Assembly (NCBI GenBank): GCA_022561775.1
Contig: JADFQO010000023.1
Span: 1 to 44,869, forward strand
From: Myxococcales bacterium
Lineage (GTDB): Bacteria; Myxococcota_A; UBA9160; SMWR01
DNA: 44,869 nt
Reading direction: 5' to 3'
Of this stretch, positions 41,757-44,869 are shown piece by piece. The notes under the pieces were generated by a model. It searched no databases. It had not been told where the DNA came from and was given only the letters and a program-made list of their open reading frames with translations. How positions within the stretch are numbered: position 1 is the first letter of the stretch; each line of letters begins with the position of its first letter. The translations under genes were made by a program, and so were the position numbers.

Positions 41757-43067
41757 ATGTTACGCAGCTACAGACTGTTACTGGTCGGCCTGTTAAGCGT
41801 CGGGATCAGCGCCGCTACGCCCGCCCAGGCTGGCGAGCAGCTCTTTGACGGCTCGTGGATCGTCAAGTCGTTTGGCAACGAGCGCACGGACGGGACTGCG
41901 GAGTCGGCGGTCTACTCGGTGTGGGCAATGCCCCAGGGGATCCTGTGCAACCCGCAGCAGCCGCGCTGCCCGTTCGTGTCGACGCCGACCAACGGAGCCG
42001 GCTCCTTCAACGTCTTGGGCGGCTCCCGGGATCGGGCGCTGTTCTGCGCGCCCTGGGCCAACTGGCAGGGCATGGGAACGACCGCGCGCCCGGCCAAGGG
42101 CTCCACGGTTACGACCGGCGGCCAGAACAAGCGACCGGTTCCGCCGCTCTACCGGAATCCGTATTTCTTCACCCCCGCTGGCCAACCCGACACCTACTCG
42201 TGCACCGCGACCAGCACGGATGGGTTCGGCGGCAAGGGCTTGGTCCAGGCGGGCCAGCCGGTAACCGGTAGGTGGACCGCTTTCACGACGGGCACCGGGA
42301 AGGGACCCTTCGGTTTCGCCCCAGCCCCAGCAGGGATCCAAGCCGGCATGCGGGTAACGGGTCTGACCGGCGAGTTCACGATCATCTACCCCTACATATA
42401 CAGCTACACCTACGCGACGTTCCGCAACGACGTGGGGATATTCGGCCCAGACTTCGGGCCGGGTAGCTTCGACCTCCAGCACAAGGTGGGCAACCTTGTG
42501 GTCGCGAGCATCCGCGTGAAGCAAGGCGCCGCCAAGTTCGGTGGAACCATGAGGATGTTGGGCGCCATGACGACCAAGGTCTGCTACTTCCGCCTCGGAG
42601 GCTGCTCGCTCGGCGGAAACAACTGGCGCTATGACGCGATCGGAGCGACTGCCTACACGAACACGATGACAACGGGAAGCGTCATCACCAGGGGCTACCA
42701 AGCGCTCTACACGACGATCTACTACCACACGGCACTGATGTCGGCGAGCACGGTCAACGTGGTGGGTTCGCGTTTCCCGTGGACGACGGGGAGCGTCACC
42801 CTCACCGCCACAGGGCGTGGGCCGTGGAAGACGGTCCACTACGCGCATGGCTACGACAACCGCACTCCAACCAGCGGCCAGGGGATGATTCAGTTGGTGT
42901 CTCCGTTGCTTACGACCTGGCTCATCGTCGGTGCCCCCGCGTTTGACTTCGAGACCGGCGGCATCGGCATTCTGCGAATCGAGTTCCTTCCGGAGCCGGA
43001 GTCGTGGGCGATGCTGATCGCGGGGATCTCGCTTCTCGGAGTGGGTTACCGCATGCGGGGGCGCTGA
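41757..43067 (+). CDS. PEP-CTERM sorted surface protein
   Basis: The 436-residue protein has a signal peptide (SYRLLLVGLLSVGISAATPA, cleavage near QAGEQ) and a C-terminal PEP-CTERM signal: PEPESWAMLIAGISLLGVGY followed by RMRGR. This tripartite tail (PEP, hydrophobic helix, basic end) is recognised by an exosortase, which usually attaches the protein to exopolysaccharide-associated surface. The mature region is Gly/Thr/Tyr-rich and predicted to be beta-rich (for example IYPYIYSYTYATFRNDVG), with no known domain. ATG 41757 has GGAGG nine bases upstream. A strong terminator follows. No exosortase is in this window. Confidence 0.92.
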   Translation: MLRSYRLLLVGLLSVGISAATPAQAGEQLFDGSWIVKSFGNERTDGTAESAVYSVWAMPQGILCNPQQPRCPFVSTPTNGAGSFNVLGGSRDRALFCAPWANWQGMGTTARPAKGSTVTTGGQNKRPVPPLYRNPYFFTPAGQPDTYSCTATSTDGFGGKGLVQAGQPVTGRWTAFTTGTGKGPFGFAPAPAGIQAGMRVTGLTGEFTIIYPYIYSYTYATFRNDVGIFGPDFGPGSFDLQHKVGNLVVASIRVKQGAAKFGGTMRMLGAMTTKVCYFRLGGCSLGGNNWRYDAIGATAYTNTMTTGSVITRGYQALYTTIYYHTALMSASTVNVVGSRFPWTTGSVTLTATGRGPWKTVHYAHGYDNRTPTSGQGMIQLVSPLLTTWLIVGAPAFDFETGGIGILRIEFLPEPESWAMLIAGISLLGVGYRMRGR

Positions 43068-43111
43068 TCGTCAGCGCGGTTGCAAATTCGATCGCGGCTG
43101 CGATCGGAACG

Positions 43112-43144
43112 CCGGGCGGTCCACCGCGACCGTCCGGGGTTTTT
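43112..43144 (+). terminator. Intrinsic terminator of the PEP-CTERM gene
   Basis: CCGGGCGGT (43112-43120) pairs with ACCGTCCGG (43129-43137), a 9-base stem with one G-U pair and an 8-base loop, followed by GG and TTTTT (43140-43144). It begins 45 bases after the stop codon. A perfect 7-base stem (43089-43106, CGATCGC/GCGATCG) lies just before it. Confidence 0.8.
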
Positions 43145-43225
43145 CGTTTCGACGATCCGATCGAGAAGGTCGCAATTCTCGACTGGCGACGCTTTTGCAA
43201 GGGTCGAATGGGCTAGTATCGATCG

Positions 43226-44614
43226 ATGCTAAGTCGTCTACTTCGCTCGCGCTGGCTCTATTTTGTCGCCGGGGCCCTGATGGTCATCGGGGCGATCTAT
43301 TCGCAGTTCGACATCCGCATCGACCCGAGACCCCTCGGTGAGCCAGCCGACATCGAAAAACTCCAGAATCGAAACGACCTCAACCTGCTCTTCGTACTGA
43401 TCGACACGCTGAGGGCCGATCGCCTGTCCGCGTACGGATACGATCGCGAGACCAGCCCGAACCTCGACAAGCTCGCGGCCACGGGGGTCCGCTTTGCGGA
43501 AAATATGTCGCAGTCTTCGTGGACGAAGTGCTCGATGGCTTCCCTCTGGACGGGCCTCTATCCGATTCGCACCGGAGTGACGCGCTCGCCGCAGGGCCTG
43601 CCCGAAGAGGCGCAAATGCCCGCCGAGATCCTCCGCGAAGCGGGCTTCCGCACCAACGCGATCTGGCGCAACGGTTGGATCAGCCCGGGCTTTGGCTTTT
43701 CTCAGGGCTTCGAGGTCTATCACAGTCCGCGGAGCGCGCCGACTCCGAGGTCGGTGCACCGTGAGAAGCCGACATTGGGCGTCACCGGAACCGACCAGGA
43801 CACCATCAACTCGGCGATCGAGTTCTTGCGCGCTCAGGGAAACGAGCGCTGGTTTCTCTACGTCCATCTGATGGACGTCCACCAATATGTCTACGATGAG
43901 GACACCGCGCTCTTTGGTACGACCTACTCGGATATCTACGACAACTCCATCCGCTGGACGGACCGAGTACTCGGGAGCCTGATCAAAAATCTCGACGCGC
44001 GGGGACTGCGCGAGAACACCCTGATCGTCGTGGCCGGCGATCACGGCGAAGCTTTCGGCGAGCACGGTCGCGAGGGCCACGCGCGCGACGTCCACGGCGA
44101 GGTGACGACCACGCCCCTGATCATCAGCTTTCCGTTCCGGTTGGAGCCTGGGATCGTCGTGGATGCGCCCACGGAGAACGTCGATCTCTGGCCGACGCTT
44201 CTCGACCTGTTGAAGCTGCCGCCCCTCGAGGCTGTTGACGGGCGAACCCGGCTACCCGAGATCATGGCCGCTGCACGGGGCGAGCCAGCGCCGCCGCGAG
44301 ACACACCTCGCTTTGCCCACCTCGACCAGACCTGGGGGCGCAGCAAGCAGGAGCCCCGCCCGATGGTGGCCGTGAGCGAAGGACCGTATCGACTCGTGCG
44401 GGCCCACGGGGCGAATGGGTGGCTCTACGACCGAAGCGACGACCCCCGTGAACAAGTCGACGTCGGCGAAGACGAGCCCGAAGTGTTGGCGAGGCTTCAG
44501 GCGTTCGTGGATGAATACCTGGAGCGACCGCCGGCCCCATGGCAGGCCTCCGAGGTCGAACTCGACGACGCGCAGCTCGAGCAACTCCGCGCGCTCGGTT
44601 ATCAGGTCGAGTAG
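43226..44614 (+). CDS. Sulfatase-fold protein lacking the usual formylglycine Cys/Ser
   Basis: The 462-residue protein has an N-terminal membrane anchor (LYFVAGALMVIGAIYSQ) and a sulfatase/alkaline phosphatase-fold domain. Metal-site motifs are LFVLIDTLRADRLSAYGY near residue 55 and GDHGEAFGEHG. The active-site block reads T100-KCSMASLWTG; aligning SLWTG with the standard CxPSRxSLxTG places Thr at the nucleophile position and Met where Arg should be, so formylglycine cannot form there. Thr is the nucleophile in related phosphoryl transferases such as LtaS and EptA, so a phosphotransferase or phosphodiesterase role is possible. The C-terminal LYDRSDDPREQVDV is typical of sulfatases. The gene converges with the TonB receptor gene. 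Confidence 0.85.
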   Translation: MLSRLLRSRWLYFVAGALMVIGAIYSQFDIRIDPRPLGEPADIEKLQNRNDLNLLFVLIDTLRADRLSAYGYDRETSPNLDKLAATGVRFAENMSQSSWTKCSMASLWTGLYPIRTGVTRSPQGLPEEAQMPAEILREAGFRTNAIWRNGWISPGFGFSQGFEVYHSPRSAPTPRSVHREKPTLGVTGTDQDTINSAIEFLRAQGNERWFLYVHLMDVHQYVYDEDTALFGTTYSDIYDNSIRWTDRVLGSLIKNLDARGLRENTLIVVAGDHGEAFGEHGREGHARDVHGEVTTTPLIISFPFRLEPGIVVDAPTENVDLWPTLLDLLKLPPLEAVDGRTRLPEIMAAARGEPAPPRDTPRFAHLDQTWGRSKQEPRPMVAVSEGPYRLVRAHGANGWLYDRSDDPREQVDVGEDEPEVLARLQAFVDEYLERPPAPWQASEVELDDAQLEQLRALGYQVE

Positions 44615-44618
44615 GCGC

Positions 44619-44869
44619 TCACCATTCGAGAGAGAGGGTCACCCCGTAAGTCCGAGGTTCGCCCCAGACCTCGAGGATCGTGTTGGTTTGGCGGGTGAGG
44701 TCGAAGACGTCGATCTTGTACTCTTGTTCGAAGATGTTGGAGACCCAGAACGCCAATTCGATCCGATCGTCGGGCGTTCGGTACGCGATCCGCGCGTTGT
44801 GGAGCCAGTAGCCGTCCTGTGAGATGGGATCGAGCTGCTGCGGATCGAGGTAAGCCTTCGAGCGGTAGT
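44619..44869 (-). CDS. TonB-dependent receptor, C-terminal fragment
   Basis: Only the last 83 codons are in the window. They encode the final strands of an outer-membrane TonB-dependent receptor: DGYWLHNARIAYRTPDDRIE, LAFWVSNIFEQEYKIDVFDL, and WGEPRTYGVTLSLEW, ending in Trp after alternating strand residues, the usual barrel closure. Such receptors import iron chelates, cobalamin or glycans using TonB energy. The stop lies four bases from the sulfatase-like gene stop. The substrate cannot be told from this part. Confidence 0.88.
   Translation of the reverse strand, partial: YRSKAYLDPQQLDPISQDGYWLHNARIAYRTPDDRIELAFWVSNIFEQEYKIDVFDLTRQTNTILEVWGEPRTYGVTLSLEW

Noticed and set aside
41793-42848. 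351-codon open frame on the minus strand inside the PEP-CTERM gene
   Set aside because: The plus-strand gene has a signal peptide, a sorting tail, a ribosome binding site and a terminator; the minus frame has none.

Overview
The window is a 44.9 kb, GC-rich, densely coded bacterial chromosome segment. I see no tRNA, rRNA, CRISPR array, phage or intact insertion sequence. Starts at GTG and TTG with good ribosome binding sites are common. The gene content points to a Gram-negative bacterium of the broad deltaproteobacterial/Myxococcota type. The markers are TonB receptor, AsmA and DUF481 envelope proteins, several lipoproteins, a PEP-CTERM protein, an E. coli-type fumarate reductase, DUF885 proteins, and a CYP51-ferredoxin fusion of the type known from sterol-making bacteria. 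The lineage is an inference; no ribosomal marker is present.

Layout, left to right. (1) 1-2319, minus: proton-translocating transhydrogenase pntA-pntB, with pntB cut by the window edge. (2) 2519-6977: a lipid/sterol-type cluster. A membrane di-iron hydroxylase diverges from an operon with overlapping stops and starts: CYP51-ferredoxin fusion, tandem AhpD/CMD-domain protein, membrane class III nucleotide cyclase. (3) 6982-11487: an exported isoaspartyl methyltransferase, a polytopic GT-C-like protein, a Sel1-repeat protein and an SDR. (4) 11561-14832, minus: frdABCD. (5) 15067-19426: an exported S58 (DmpA-like) peptidase, a truncated relic of a TolB/amidohydrolase gene, an Orn/Lys/Arg-decarboxylase-fold enzyme and a zinc alcohol dehydrogenase. 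(6) 19541-21678: a MoxR ATPase with its vWA partner. (7) 21800-31700: two divergent DUF885 metallopeptidase-like proteins flanking a GT39-type membrane protein, a CRTAC1/UnbV repeat protein and a glycine-zipper lipoprotein, then a small secreted protein and a sodium:solute symporter. (8) 32299-39857: a TPR protein, a DUF481 outer-membrane protein, a PEGA-like lipoprotein, a DUF1611-epimerase operon that probably handles D-glutamate, and a large AsmA protein. (9) 39901-41151, minus: a CsoR-type copper-sensor gene translationally coupled to a second membrane hydroxylase, with a near-consensus promoter carrying a G-tract operator-like spacer. (10) 41757-44869: a PEP-CTERM surface protein with a clear terminator, a sulfatase-fold enzyme lacking the usual Cys/Ser, and the 3' end of a TonB-dependent receptor gene.

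The strongest leads for undescribed biology are two. One is the CYP51fx-tandem AhpD-cyclase operon, which joins sterol-type oxidation with a thiol/peroxidase-like partner and a cyclic-nucleotide signal. The other is the csoR-hydroxylase operon, which suggests metal-gated control of a di-iron lipid hydroxylase. Functional statements come from motifs recognised by eye. No homology search was run.
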